Assembly (NCBI RefSeq): GCF_947623445.1 | Contig: NC_135243.1 | Span: 7,256,501 to 7,320,500, forward strand | Origin: Clavelina lepadiformis | Lineage: Eukaryota > Chordata > Ascidiacea > Aplousobranchia > Clavelinidae | DNA length: 64,000 nucleotides | Direction of reading: 5' to 3' | Shown: positions 11,342 through 20,556 of the stretch, one piece after another | Layout: every line of letters begins with the position of its first letter | Numbering within the stretch: position 1 is the stretch's first letter | Notes under the pieces: generated by a model | Database searches by the model: none | The model's input: the letters and a program-made list of their open reading frames with translations, nothing else | Told to the model about the DNA's origin: nothing | Translations under genes and position numbers: made by a program

Positions 11342-12163
11342 ATCTCAGAAGATCACTGCCTAATTAGTTTCTTAAACAACTTTGTGATTTATATTCATAA
11401 ATGTTTGTCATTTGATAATGGTACAGTAACTGTGGGTATGAGACACTGTGTTAACACTGCCTATTTGCAGGTATGATACGGTAACTAGTTTATTTGTTGT
11501 AATTTATCATTTCCGTGATTTTAACACTATGAGTCTATGACAAGTGCTTCAATGTTTTGCAGACAGTATTCCACTAACTGTAAAATTAATATTGAAATTG
11601 TTTAATGTTTTTGTGATGTTAGTTATGACATTTGGCAGTCTGATGTACTTGTAAAGGAATGTTTCGTACTGTGAGTTGTTTACTGTGATGCTGTATCGTA
11701 CTGTGAGTTGTTTTATTTTTTTTTAAATATTTTTTGGGTTAGAAGATGTCTTATGATGGGCTTGCTTTAGTTTGATAGAGTTTGCTTGGTGTATATAGGG
11801 TATGATAAGTAACATGTATGGCTCAGCTTCACCACTAAAATTCAGAAAATTGAGGTAAGATAACCCTGGTGGTTTATATTCTGAATTAGTTGTTGAGTAC
11901 AAGCACCAACGAATGTTATCTGCTATTGCTCTTGTTATAAATTAAACATTACTGATATATTCAATTAGTGGAAACACAAACGTCAGTAAATGTTGAACTA
12001 CTTTAGTTCTGGTGCTTTTGAACTGAAACTAAAGTAGTTATAAAGTGCCATAAAACTGCCAAAATTTCTTTTTTTTGTTCAAACTGCGTAGGGAGATGTA
12101 GGGTTTTTTTAGGTGTGTTGGTAGGGTTAATTTCTTTTTTTGAGTGGCAACACTGCCAGGGAA

Positions 12164-12614
12164 TCAGTAACTAGTGTCACGTCGGCAACGAGATACAATT
12201 TCTGTAGCTAACTTGTCACATTATTATAAGATGTTTGAGCATTTTACATAAACCGTTTGGATGTGCGCACACTGCATAGACTTCATTGGCGTTATCACAG
12301 TAACTATAGATTCGCTATAAAAATGCTACAAGCGCTTTAAGAATCACACACAAGTCAAGTACGATAAATCCAAAATTTGCAAAAATGCCTGCGTGACTCC
12401 AAAGTAAATTAAAGTAAGTTTGTGATATTTTTGACTGTGTTTGCACTTACAGACCAAAGTTAGTTGTTAAGCTTAATGAAATCTGACCGAGACACCGAGA
12501 GCTGAACAATGAAACAAATGTAAACAAAAAAAATTGATATTTTTGTTTTTGATGTAGTCAGTGATGAGTAAAGATCTACCTTTTCTTAACAGATACTTCT
12601 ACATTGATTACATA
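12164..12614 (+). promoter_or_regulatory. 5' flank of oxygenase copy 3 with a splice-acceptor-like site
   Basis: Parts of this flank recur upstream of copy 5. The block GCTTTAAGAATCA near 12333 matches 20280, and TTTGACTGTGTTTGCA near 12431 matches about 20378. The conserved blocks are candidate promoter sequence. A strong polypyrimidine tract ending in TAG lies at 12541-12557, just before the first ATG candidate. That suggests either a 5'-UTR intron or a spliced-leader acceptor (inference). Confidence 0.4.
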
Positions 12615-13613
12615 ATGTTTAAGTCCAAACAATTTGCTGGAATAATACCAGTGGTTGATTACAATTTATGTGGATTAGATGTAAGCGACCAACAAGTTAA
12701 ACGAGAAGATCTTTACAATGCTGGCAAAGAGTTAATCGATGCCTTTTCCGCTGTTGGATTTGTGTACTTGACAAACAATGGCGTTGATTCATCACTTTGG
12801 CAAGAAATCCGAGATGTTACAGATAGATTTTTCAATCTCGAAGTTGCACTAAAAGAGCGTTACACGAGCAAAGAAAGTATATTTGGATACATTGGTTTGA
12901 ACAAAGAAAACCTGGAAAAAGCCAAACCTGATGATTTTAAAGAAGCCTTTAGAATCGATGGTACTGTCTTCAAACATCCCGAGAGACTGCCTGAAGATAT
13001 TTGCCCAGGGTTCAGAAATTTGAGTTTAAAGTTCATGACCATCTGCAGCAGGTTGACGGAAAGAATTCTGGATTCACTTTCTATGGCAATGAATTTCAAA
13101 GAAGAAGACAGTTTAAACAAGTGTCATAATCTTCTTCAAACCGAAATAAATTCATCGTTGTTGCGTTTGAATTATTACGCACCAGTTGATCAGAGTATCC
13201 TTAAACCTGGATCTGTACGTCTCGGCGCACACAGAGATTTAGGAACGGTCACTTTGTTGTTTCAAGATAATGTTGGAGGGTTGCAAGTGGAACACAATGG
13301 AAAATACGTTGACGTCCCTCCTCTACAAAATGCCATTCTTTTAAATGCAGGAGATGCCTTGCACTCGATATCTGGTGGTTTAATCATGTCCAAGAAGCAC
13401 AGGGTTGTAGTCCCACAGGAAGAAGTGAAGCAGACATTGACACGTCATTCTTACGCATTCTTTGCAGATCCTGATGATGACGTAATGATAAATCCACCAT
13501 CAATCCAGAATGAAGAAACAACTAACGAAGCAAGCTTGAAAGAATTGCCCAATTCAATGACATTTAAGCAGCTGTGTACCAATTGGTATTCCAAAACACG
13601 CGCACCAAAATGA
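12615..13613 (+). CDS. IPNS-like Fe(II)/2-oxoglutarate oxygenase, copy 3, intact
   Basis: A 332-residue protein with the layout of plant ACC-oxidase/IPNS-type dioxygenases. The N-terminal DIOX_N-like segment begins at GIIPVVDYNLCGL, and the catalytic double-stranded beta helix is in the C-terminal half. The Fe(II) ligands are visible: H and D in GAHRDLG, and the distal H in KKHRVVV. RHS, about fifteen residues later, is the Arg-x-Ser motif that binds the 2-oxoglutarate carboxylate in this family. I chose the ATG at 12615 because the paralogue at 20557 starts at the same codon; an upstream in-frame ATG at 12564 would add 17 residues. A single coding exon. Known family members are soluble and couple substrate oxidation to 2-oxoglutarate decarboxylation. 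The substrate here cannot be told. AATAAA at 14041-14046 is a distant poly(A) candidate. Confidence 0.93.
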   Translation: MFKSKQFAGIIPVVDYNLCGLDVSDQQVKREDLYNAGKELIDAFSAVGFVYLTNNGVDSSLWQEIRDVTDRFFNLEVALKERYTSKESIFGYIGLNKENLEKAKPDDFKEAFRIDGTVFKHPERLPEDICPGFRNLSLKFMTICSRLTERILDSLSMAMNFKEEDSLNKCHNLLQTEINSSLLRLNYYAPVDQSILKPGSVRLGAHRDLGTVTLLFQDNVGGLQVEHNGKYVDVPPLQNAILLNAGDALHSISGGLIMSKKHRVVVPQEEVKQTLTRHSYAFFADPDDDVMINPPSIQNEETTNEASLKELPNSMTFKQLCTNWYSKTRAPK

Positions 13614-15686
13614 AACTGACCAGTAACGTAACCTGAGGTCTTGCAGGATCAGTGTAACGTGTGAATGTGTATATTATTTTGTTTGTAACAAGCGTCTTAG
13701 TCTGTACCCTTCACTACGTCTATTTTACAGAATGCAAACTTTCAAACTGTGGACGAAACTATTTCAGATGTGAAGTTAAACTTTTTTTATCTGCGGTACA
13801 GCAAAATGATTGCAAACCAAAAGTGTACTCTTACCCTTAAAAATTAATCTTTCTTTACAGAATACAACCTTATGTAGAAATTGTTCAAAATATTAACTTT
13901 AACTAAAATAGTAAGTATTATTTTGTTGCATTTAAACAGCATTTATAGAATCCAGACTAAGTTGTTCTTGTTTGTTTGTTTGTTTGTTTTTAACCAGCTT
14001 ATAATAACGTCAGATACGAATTGTAACCAATGTATGAAATAATAAATTTCAGCCCATATGCTGGTTTCGTACTATGTCACATTACATTTACTGTTAATCG
14101 TTATTACTAACAGTTGATGACCAATTCTATACTGTAAGTATCACAGTTCAAGCTACAGAGATATAACATTGTCACAGGAGACATTTGAGAAAGATATTTA
14201 ATAGACAGTTAAGAGCGCTAATTATTATTTCAGCAAAGTTATAGATCTTGTCGAGCTTTTCGGGTTGCGTTCGGGCTTAAGTTTGAAAAACAATTCGGGT
14301 CAGGTTCGGACCCCAGTTCACACTCTGCCACATATGCGTCGTAATTTCACTTTCTTTATAAAATTGTACATGCGCGCGTGATACAAAGATCCGGAAGAAA
14401 GCAAAGCGCAATTTCGAAAAAGTTGACAGCCAACAAAATGACAACAGAAGATAAGTCTGTTTTTCAGTAAATTAAACTTTCGGGTCTTTATCATGCTTCA
14501 AAAAAGTGGTCGTGTTTGGGTTTGTATTTTCGGATTCGGCTTAAAGATAATTCAATGCATATGCCCAATTATACTGCAACTTCGCATTACAGTAGCTATT
14601 ATAACAACACTTACAATCTGGTCGCAACAACGCCCTCATATTTTAACAATTACGTTTTTCTCAAACTAATGCATTTTATTTTCCTCATCCACATCTGTTA
14701 CGTTGTTTTCTGCTTGGTTTGTGGTGCCTTCGGCCAGAAGCACTAATGAATGTGACTACGACTTGCCCGTTGCCGAACGAGTGACCATTCTACCGATACC
14801 AGTACTGCTGGTAGACGTGCCTTGTGTTTTACCTAATGTAATACAATCTGATATATAGTCAACTGCAGGTCTTTTCGAACCAGCAATAAGAAAAGGCCGG
14901 TAACGCATAGGAGTCCTGTGGGATTAAATTAAATTTATCACCGCATGAGCATTAATGTGGAACCGTGACGAACTGTCATAGGATGGGAAATGGACAAATG
15001 TAGTGTACTAATGGTCAACTCTAGACACCCTTTTTTCTTTGGGCATGCCGAAATTTTGCCGATAAATCGTAACATTTACTGTAAGAATAATGGCCACAGT
15101 AAATGTCGAAGACTCAAAGCTAGGTGACGATGATATATTATTTTCAACTAGATACAAAAAATGAATTTTAAGAAAATGAGAATAGATAACATTACTATAT
15201 CCGTTGTAAAAAAAATTAGGCATAATGTTTCAGTTCACTTTCAAGCATACTGTATATACCGTTTGATTCTAAATCCTATCTACTGCGTTTAGGCGCAGCC
15301 CAAACTTATACCTATAGTAGTTTTATAAAGTAGAGGTTTCTTGACATTTACAAGAAAACGCATGCTCTTTTTACAAAAATATGTACAAATGGCAACGGAA
15401 ATTACAAACAGCTCGCATCAGTAAATCGTTAACATATTTCTGCACGTTTCTTGGCCGAGATTCGGATTTATTTATTAACTCTGCTGCTGGAAATGTAACA
15501 ATAGTGAGTACAGCCGATTATTAGCATGTTATAGTTTCGTCTTGGAACGACAGTGTTAATGATGTGCAACCATACGTTTTCTAGACTTTAGAAAAATTTC
15601 TAACCGATTAAAAATCGGCTGCAAATTTGGTTTATGCAAGCGTAATTGTTTACATAAAGTCAGCTTGTTAAATAAACCTTACAGCC
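13614..15686. other. Intergenic DNA between oxygenase copies 3 and 4
   Basis: About 2.1 kb without a supportable gene. A TTTG microsatellite lies near 13973-13994. Two CGGGTTCGG-like tracts (about 14268-14310 and 14478-14545) look like the remains of a short transposon, but no termini or target duplication could be fixed. An open frame of 76 codons at 14516-14746 has no recognisable content. An acceptor-like CCTTACAG ends at 15684, two bases before the next ATG. Confidence 0.45.
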
Positions 15687-16694
15687 ATGCCAGGTCACAA
15701 AACAATTTCTGAGGAAATTCCAATAGTTGATTATAGTTTATGTGGATTGCGTACAAGCGATCAGCATCTGAACCGAGAAGATCTTTATCACGCTGGAAAA
15801 GAAATGGTTAACGCCTTCTCCAATTACGGATTTTTGTATTTAATAAACAGCGGTGTTAACAAGGAACTTTTACAACAAGCTAAAATTATCACAGATAAAT
15901 TTTTCAATTTGGAAAAATCCAAAAAGCAGTTATACAGCATGGAGAAAAGCATAGAATTTGGATATGTTGGTTTGGGCAGGGAAGAAGTTGATTGGGACCA
16001 CCCATGTGATGTTAAGGAAGCTTTTAGTTTTGATGGAAACTCTGTTTTCAATCATCCTGAAAAGCTTCCTGAAGATATATGTCCTGGGATAGTAGAGTTC
16101 ACGAAAAAGTTTATGACCGACTGCAGACAATTGTCTGAAAGAATCATGGATTCACTTTCGATAGGAATGGAATTGAAAGAGGAAAGTGATCTAAAAAAAT
16201 GTCATCAACGCATCCACAAACAAGGAAACATCTCTTATCTGCGTCTAAATTATTATGGATCGGCAGACAAATTTTGTTTATCGCCGGGACAAATTCGTCT
16301 CGGAGAACATACTGATTTTTCAACATTTACACTGTTGTTTCAAGACAATGTTGGAGGATTGCAATTGGAACGTGATGGGATTTTTGTCGACGCATTCCCT
16401 CTTCAAGATGCTATTCTCATCATGGCAGGAGACAGCTTGAATTTTCTGTCGTGTGGTCAGTTGAAAGCGGCAATACACAGAGTCATTGTACCTGAAGATG
16501 AAGTACGACAGAATTTGACACGTTACTCTTTCGCTTATTTGGTAGATCCTGACAACGATGCTGTAATAAATCGTCCATTGCTTTGCAAAGGTGAAAAGGA
16601 AAATGAAGCACGTTTCAAATGTTTGCCACCTCCACTCACATTCGGAGAGTACATACGTGAAAGATATTCTAAAATCCGTGTTCCAATTGAATAG
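15687..16694 (+). CDS. IPNS-like Fe(II)/2-oxoglutarate oxygenase, copy 4, intact
   Basis: A 335-residue protein in one exon and the best reference copy of the cluster. The DIOX_N-like region starts at EIPIVDYSLCGL. The iron ligands are His208 and Asp210 (GEHTDF) and His264 (AIHRVIV). Arg279 and Ser281 (TRYS) form the 2-oxoglutarate-binding Arg-x-Ser. Length and motif spacing fit the IPNS/ACC-oxidase-like family. The middle of the gene is nearly identical in nucleotides to broken copy 1, while the first 73 residues are much more different, so this gene or copy 1 is a recombination mosaic. The ATG follows an acceptor-like AG at 15683-15684. AATAAA lies 64 bp past the stop (16758-16763). Substrate unknown; the neighbours are only paralogues. 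Confidence 0.93.
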   Translation: MPGHKTISEEIPIVDYSLCGLRTSDQHLNREDLYHAGKEMVNAFSNYGFLYLINSGVNKELLQQAKIITDKFFNLEKSKKQLYSMEKSIEFGYVGLGREEVDWDHPCDVKEAFSFDGNSVFNHPEKLPEDICPGIVEFTKKFMTDCRQLSERIMDSLSIGMELKEESDLKKCHQRIHKQGNISYLRLNYYGSADKFCLSPGQIRLGEHTDFSTFTLLFQDNVGGLQLERDGIFVDAFPLQDAILIMAGDSLNFLSCGQLKAAIHRVIVPEDEVRQNLTRYSFAYLVDPDNDAVINRPLLCKGEKENEARFKCLPPPLTFGEYIRERYSKIRVPIE

Positions 16695-16757
16695 ATTAGC
16701 AATACGAAATATAGCGGAACACTTTAGGAATAATTTAACCTCCTGCAATCAGATCCA

Positions 16758-16763
16758 AATAAA
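16758..16763 (+). terminator. Candidate poly(A) signal of oxygenase copy 4
   Basis: AATAAA 64 bp after the stop codon. The aligned place in the dead copy 1 reads ATATGAAATG, so the signal is lost there. Confidence 0.5.
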
Positions 16764-17169
16764 ATGTAAAGCAAATTTGTAAACTGTGTATGAAAATCAT
16801 GCTACACTGAATTGTGAAAATTAGAAAATGGGATTTAAAATCCAGACTATAAGTTTGTACGAGCTACTGTACTGTAATAGTTAATGCAATAGCTACTGTA
16901 ATAATAATGTAAATAGCTGTCTCAGTTTTTTCTGCTGCTTATTAGAAATTTCTGTTTGCTTTGTAAATATTTTGTTTCCGTTCATATGATGATGTTATTT
17001 CCTACTCGACGTTTACACTAATTAGCTTTATCATATTATCGCGTATCACATAGGTTCGAAAATAAGCGTGGACTTTCTTGTGTGTTGCATGATTTCACAT
17101 TATTACCATAATAAATATTAATTAGCGAAAACCAGGTCATAGTCATAGGTGAGTTTTTGGTCTGATTAG
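16764..17169. other. 3' flank of oxygenase copy 4
   Basis: The first 180 bp are paralogous to 7376-7587 (3' flank of copy 1), and part recurs inverted at 19735-19815. The remainder holds nothing recognisable. Confidence 0.6.
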
Positions 17170-18205
17170 TTGTTATGTGGGACTGATGACCATTATTAGT
17201 TCAGTTGTCAGCATTTGCAAAACATACCGCAATGACTGAAAACAACAGAACAAAAATTGAAAGCGACTGCAGAGTTTTTAACCCAGAATGGATCAATAAA
17301 TACTTATTTGCAGTAGTACACTCCAAAATACTCTGTCTTGTTTGCCGACAACTGGTTTCAGTTCCAAAAGAATACAATCTGAGACGCCATTTCGAAACTA
17401 ATCACCCAAACCTTGCTGAATTAGATACTAATGAAAAGAGCTTTGAAGCAAAGAGTATACGTAACAATCTTCGCTAAGAACAAAACGTTTTTTGGCTTTG
17501 GGGCAATGAAAGTGTTATAGCTACCAGAAATCGTTTCGACCTATCAAGGGAAATTGCTGCTGCTGGAAAAAGTTTTACTGAGGGAAAGTTCATTAAGCAA
17601 TGCATGTTACGTGCAGTTTCTTTCATTTACCCAAGAGAAATGGAAAATTTTAAAAACGTAGCCTTTAACGTGCAACTGCACAACGAAGAGTTGAAGATAT
17701 TGTAGAGAATTTAACAATTCAGCTACATCAAAAAGTAAAGTAATTTTTGTTTTATTCTTTGGCAGTCGATGAAAGTACAGATTGGACTGATACAGCACAG
17801 CTTTTGGTGTTCATAAGGGGCATTGATGATATTTATAACACATCTGAGGAGCTTGCTGGTATTCAATCTATGAAAGATCGGACAACTGGAAAAGGTATCT
17901 GCAGCGCAATTGTTGATTGCGTTACTACAAAATTATCCAGTGATTTCAGTAATTTAGTTGGACTATGCACTAACGGTACTCCAGCTATGCGCTGAAAAAG
18001 AAATGGAGCAGTGTGTTTGCTTTAGAAGTTTATTGGTAGAAAAGTAATCACACATCACTGCGGTATACATCAATAGGTTTTATGAAGCAAGGTGATGAAA
18101 TTTGACCATGTGATGTCTGTCGTTGTTTCGATTGTAAACTACATCAGGTCTAGGAAACTAAAGCATCGCCTATTTAAATCGTTTCTTGAAGAAGCTGGTG
18201 CATAA
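17170..18205 (+). pseudogene. Degraded hAT transposase of the GTF2IRD2/ZBED-like type
   Basis: From ATG 17232 the frame encodes a BED-like zinc finger: RVFNPEWINKY, then LCLVCRQL, then RRHFETNHPN. TAA at 17475-17477 interrupts it, and the same frame goes on to 17703 through a family-typical segment (ENFKNVAFNV). After a frameshift, 17747-17995 carries the catalytic-core signature LAVDESTDWTDTAQLL, then more stops, then HHCGIHQ-like and SFLEEAGA remnants to about 18205. The order matches hAT transposases related to vertebrate GTF2IRD2 C-terminal repeats, but the C-terminal dimerisation part is absent. Neither end of the element could be fixed. Confidence 0.8.
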
Positions 18206-18339
18206 TATTTGCCCTAGGTCCTAGGAAAAGTCGTAATTAAAAGTGGCTTTACAACTCTTTTGCTATTAACGCTATGACTTCGGTATTTATGAAGGTTCGT
18301 ATCTCTGTCTCGACACACCTAGTTTGTTCAACTGTTAAC

Positions 18340-19157
18340 TCAGGATGTAGTGTTCTTATTGACCACTTCTATTTTGCGATTTGCTCAGACGATTGAACTA
18401 ATAAAACAGGGGTGGGCAACATACGGCCCGCGACGGGATTTTGAGCGGCTCGCAGACAGTTTCCGGTCTTGCATGATAATGTGGCCTGCGGCCACATTCT
18501 GCCGCAATCCTTGTATTGCGTCACTGAATAAGTCCAAGTTTGCCAACCTGAGAAAGATGGCCATAAATCTACTTGTTCTGTTCGGGTCTACATACATTTA
18601 TGAGCAAACATTTTCGACCATGAACATTAATAAGACAAAGCTGCGTTCCAATCTATTCAGGAATCCGGCCCGCCAAGTACTTCATTTTCTCATATCAGGC
18701 CCGCCGACCGAAGAAGTTGCCCGCCCCTGTAATAAAACAACTGGAAACTTAATATGAGTTTATCTGACCATATGCAAGTCATTCCTAGAACAACTACTAA
18801 TTAGCAATAATCACGCTTTGAGATGAGATTCGTTGGTATTGAGGAATAGTTGTAAACTTCATCAAATTTACTGTTCATCTCTCCCGGACTGAAGGAATGA
18901 CAGAAAGGGCCAAGCCGGCATATGACAGAAAAGGATGTTACGGTAACACATCCAGTAGCGCAGTACACATCTCAATGTTACAGGTTCCCTAGTTAGCTTA
19001 CTTATTCAAAACATGAATTTGATTACTTATCATGTGGATTTGGCATTTGATTTGAATCATGGCACATAGACCTACTGTGCAGATTTGACGGTGATTATCA
19101 TGGCGAGACGAGCGTATAGTGCTACAGGCGCTTTAAGAATCATTCACAAGTCAGGTA
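18340..19157 (+). repeat. Duplicated oxygenase upstream block, copy A, carrying a hAT insertion
   Basis: Apart from a 323-bp hAT with one copy of its 8-bp duplication, this block is a near-identical direct copy of 19816-20305, which lies just upstream of oxygenase copy 5. The homology ends at TTCACAAGTCAGGTA (about 19155), where this copy is joined to an inverted segment rather than to a gene. It is a promoter-region duplicate without its gene. Confidence 0.9.
18407..18729 (+). mobile_element. Short hAT element with 8-bp duplication and hATC remnant
   Basis: The 323-bp element has CAGGGGTGGGCAAC at the left and its near inverse (CAGGGGCGGGCAAC read inward) at the right. It is flanked by an exact 8-bp duplication TAATAAAA (18399-18406 and 18730-18737). 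The paralogous block has a single TAATAAAA at 19879-19886, a true empty site. Internally, the plus strand encodes the end of a hAT transposase: LLVLFGSTYIYEQTFS followed by NINKTKLRSNL. It is therefore a deletion derivative of an autonomous hAT, probably related to the GTF2IRD2-like relic next door, and not a random MITE. Confidence 0.95.
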
Positions 19158-19191
19158 GGATTATCCCTGCAAATTTCTTGTTACTTTGCAT
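19158..19191 (-). pseudogene. Eleven-codon relic of an oxygenase gene start
   Basis: On the minus strand an ATG at 19191-19189 begins codons closely matching the N-terminus of copy 1 (MQSNKKFAGII against MPSDKKFAGII). The homology stops at about 19158, where the duplicated block A begins. It is a truncated fragment and cannot make a protein. Confidence 0.8.
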
Positions 19192-19815
19192 TCCTTTACA
19201 AGTCTAGTTAGCGTAGTTTGATATTTCTAAAGGAAAAACATTGCATTTTGATCAAGAGTCAAGTCTTTGCTTTGAACATTTGATATCAACCTCAATTTCC
19301 TAAACTTAACTTTGCTAATGTTTTTTCAAACCTTTTCCTCCTGATAGTTTAAAATATTTCTGCTTCCAATCAACATTCGATTGCAAGTGCAATAAATAGT
19401 TTAGTAACGATTTCCTAATTTGGTCTGCGTTACAAAACAAACTTGCTAACGCTTTTCGATAAGGAAACATGTAAACAGATGACAATTTTTTTGTAATTAA
19501 TTGCATCTTGTTTGCAAGACAGAGTATAGTTAACGCCGTTTGAATAAGAAACTTGGCATGTGGAATATGTTACGTGACACATGAAATATGGCACCAATTT
19601 CCGTTTAATATTTGATCGTTTATTTCCTTTTTCTGGTTAAATGCTTCTTCAGAAAGGCTGAACCGTTTGTACCCACTTTTTCTTGATGTAGCACACTAGA
19701 AATGGATTAGAATCAGCCTGGAAAAACTCACAAAATGATTTTCATACACAGTCTACAAATTAACTTTTACAATTCGTTTGGATTTAACTGATTGCAGGAG
19801 GTTAAATTTTTCTTC
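19158..19815 (-). repeat. Inverted segment: oxygenase 3' flank plus 5' flank and first codons
   Basis: Read on the minus strand, 19815-19735 matches the 3' flank of oxygenase copy 4 (near 16740-16801). Then 19705-19192 matches the 5' flank of copy 1 (3064-3618). Then 19191-19158 matches the first eleven codons of copy 1. This is the order expected for an intergenic spacer between two tandem oxygenase genes, so a piece of the array has been copied and flipped. Confidence 0.85.
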
Positions 19816-20305
19816 TCAGGATGTAGTGTTCTTATTGACCACTTCTACATGTCGAGCAATTAGCTCAGACCATTGAACTAATAAAACAACTGGAAACTTA
19901 ATATGAGTTTATCTGACCATATGCAAGTCATTCCTAGAACAACTACTAATTAGCAATAATCACGCTTTGAGATGAGATTCGTTGGTATTGAGGAATAGTT
20001 GTAAACTTCATCAAATTTACTGTTCATCTCTACCGGACTGAAGGAATGACATAAAGGGCCAAGCCGGCATATGACAGAAAAGGATGTTACGGTAACACAT
20101 CCAGTAGTGCAGTACACATCTCAATGTTACAGGTTCCCTAGTTAGCTTACTTATTCAAAACATGAATTTGATTACTTATCATGTGGATTTGGCGTTTGAT
20201 TTGGATCATGGCACATAGATCTACTGTGCAGATTTGACGGTGATTATCATGGCGAGACGAGCGTATAGTGTTACAGGCGCTTTAAGAATCATTCACAAGT
20301 CAGGT
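19816..20305 (+). repeat. Oxygenase upstream block, copy B, with the empty hAT site
   Basis: Near-identical to 18340-19157 without the hAT. It is continuous with the 5' flank of oxygenase copy 5, so this is likely the original location. The block around GCTTTAAGAATCA is also conserved upstream of copy 3 (12333). Confidence 0.9.
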
Positions 20306-20556
20306 ACTTCCATGTTTTCCTGATAAACCTAAAATCAGCATAAATTCCTGAGTGCAAAAGATCTATTATTGATAATTTTTGACTGTGTTTGCAATAAGAA
20401 ACCTCAGTTAATTGTTTAGCTTGATGATAAGTGTCTGAACGTTTAGGCTATTTTGGCAAAGCAAATAGAAACGTTTGTTTTTAATGACCTTATTGATATT
20501 TAAAGATCTATATTTCCTACACAGAAAATCCTAGAAATTGATTAGCCTGTGACATA

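Larger units (their letters stand above)
9190..12155 (+). mobile_element. hAT transposon, 2966 bp, with 8-bp target duplication
   Basis: The element is flanked by an exact 8-bp duplication, CCAGGGAA (9182-9189 and 12156-12163). Its terminal inverted repeats read CAAGGCTGCCACTC on the left and CAGTGTTGCCACTC on the right. Subterminal GTAGGG/CCCTAC motifs cluster at both ends (9205-9265 and 12085-12127). The 8-bp duplication, CA...TG ends and an encoded hAT dimerisation domain make the superfamily assignment firm. It sits in the 5' flank of the oxygenase gene at 12615 and is itself interrupted by another hAT (9691-10429). The transposase is defective, so the copy cannot be autonomous. Confidence 0.93.

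Noticed and set aside
12561-12614. Longer N-terminus for oxygenase copy 3
   Set aside because: The longest open frame begins at a GTG and has an ATG at 12564, but the close paralogue at 20557 starts at the ATG equivalent to 12615, and the extra residues have no match upstream of copy 5.
14260-14550. CGGGTTCGG tracts as a defined transposon
   Set aside because: The two tracts resemble hAT subterminal DNA, but no terminal inverted repeat or target duplication could be found.
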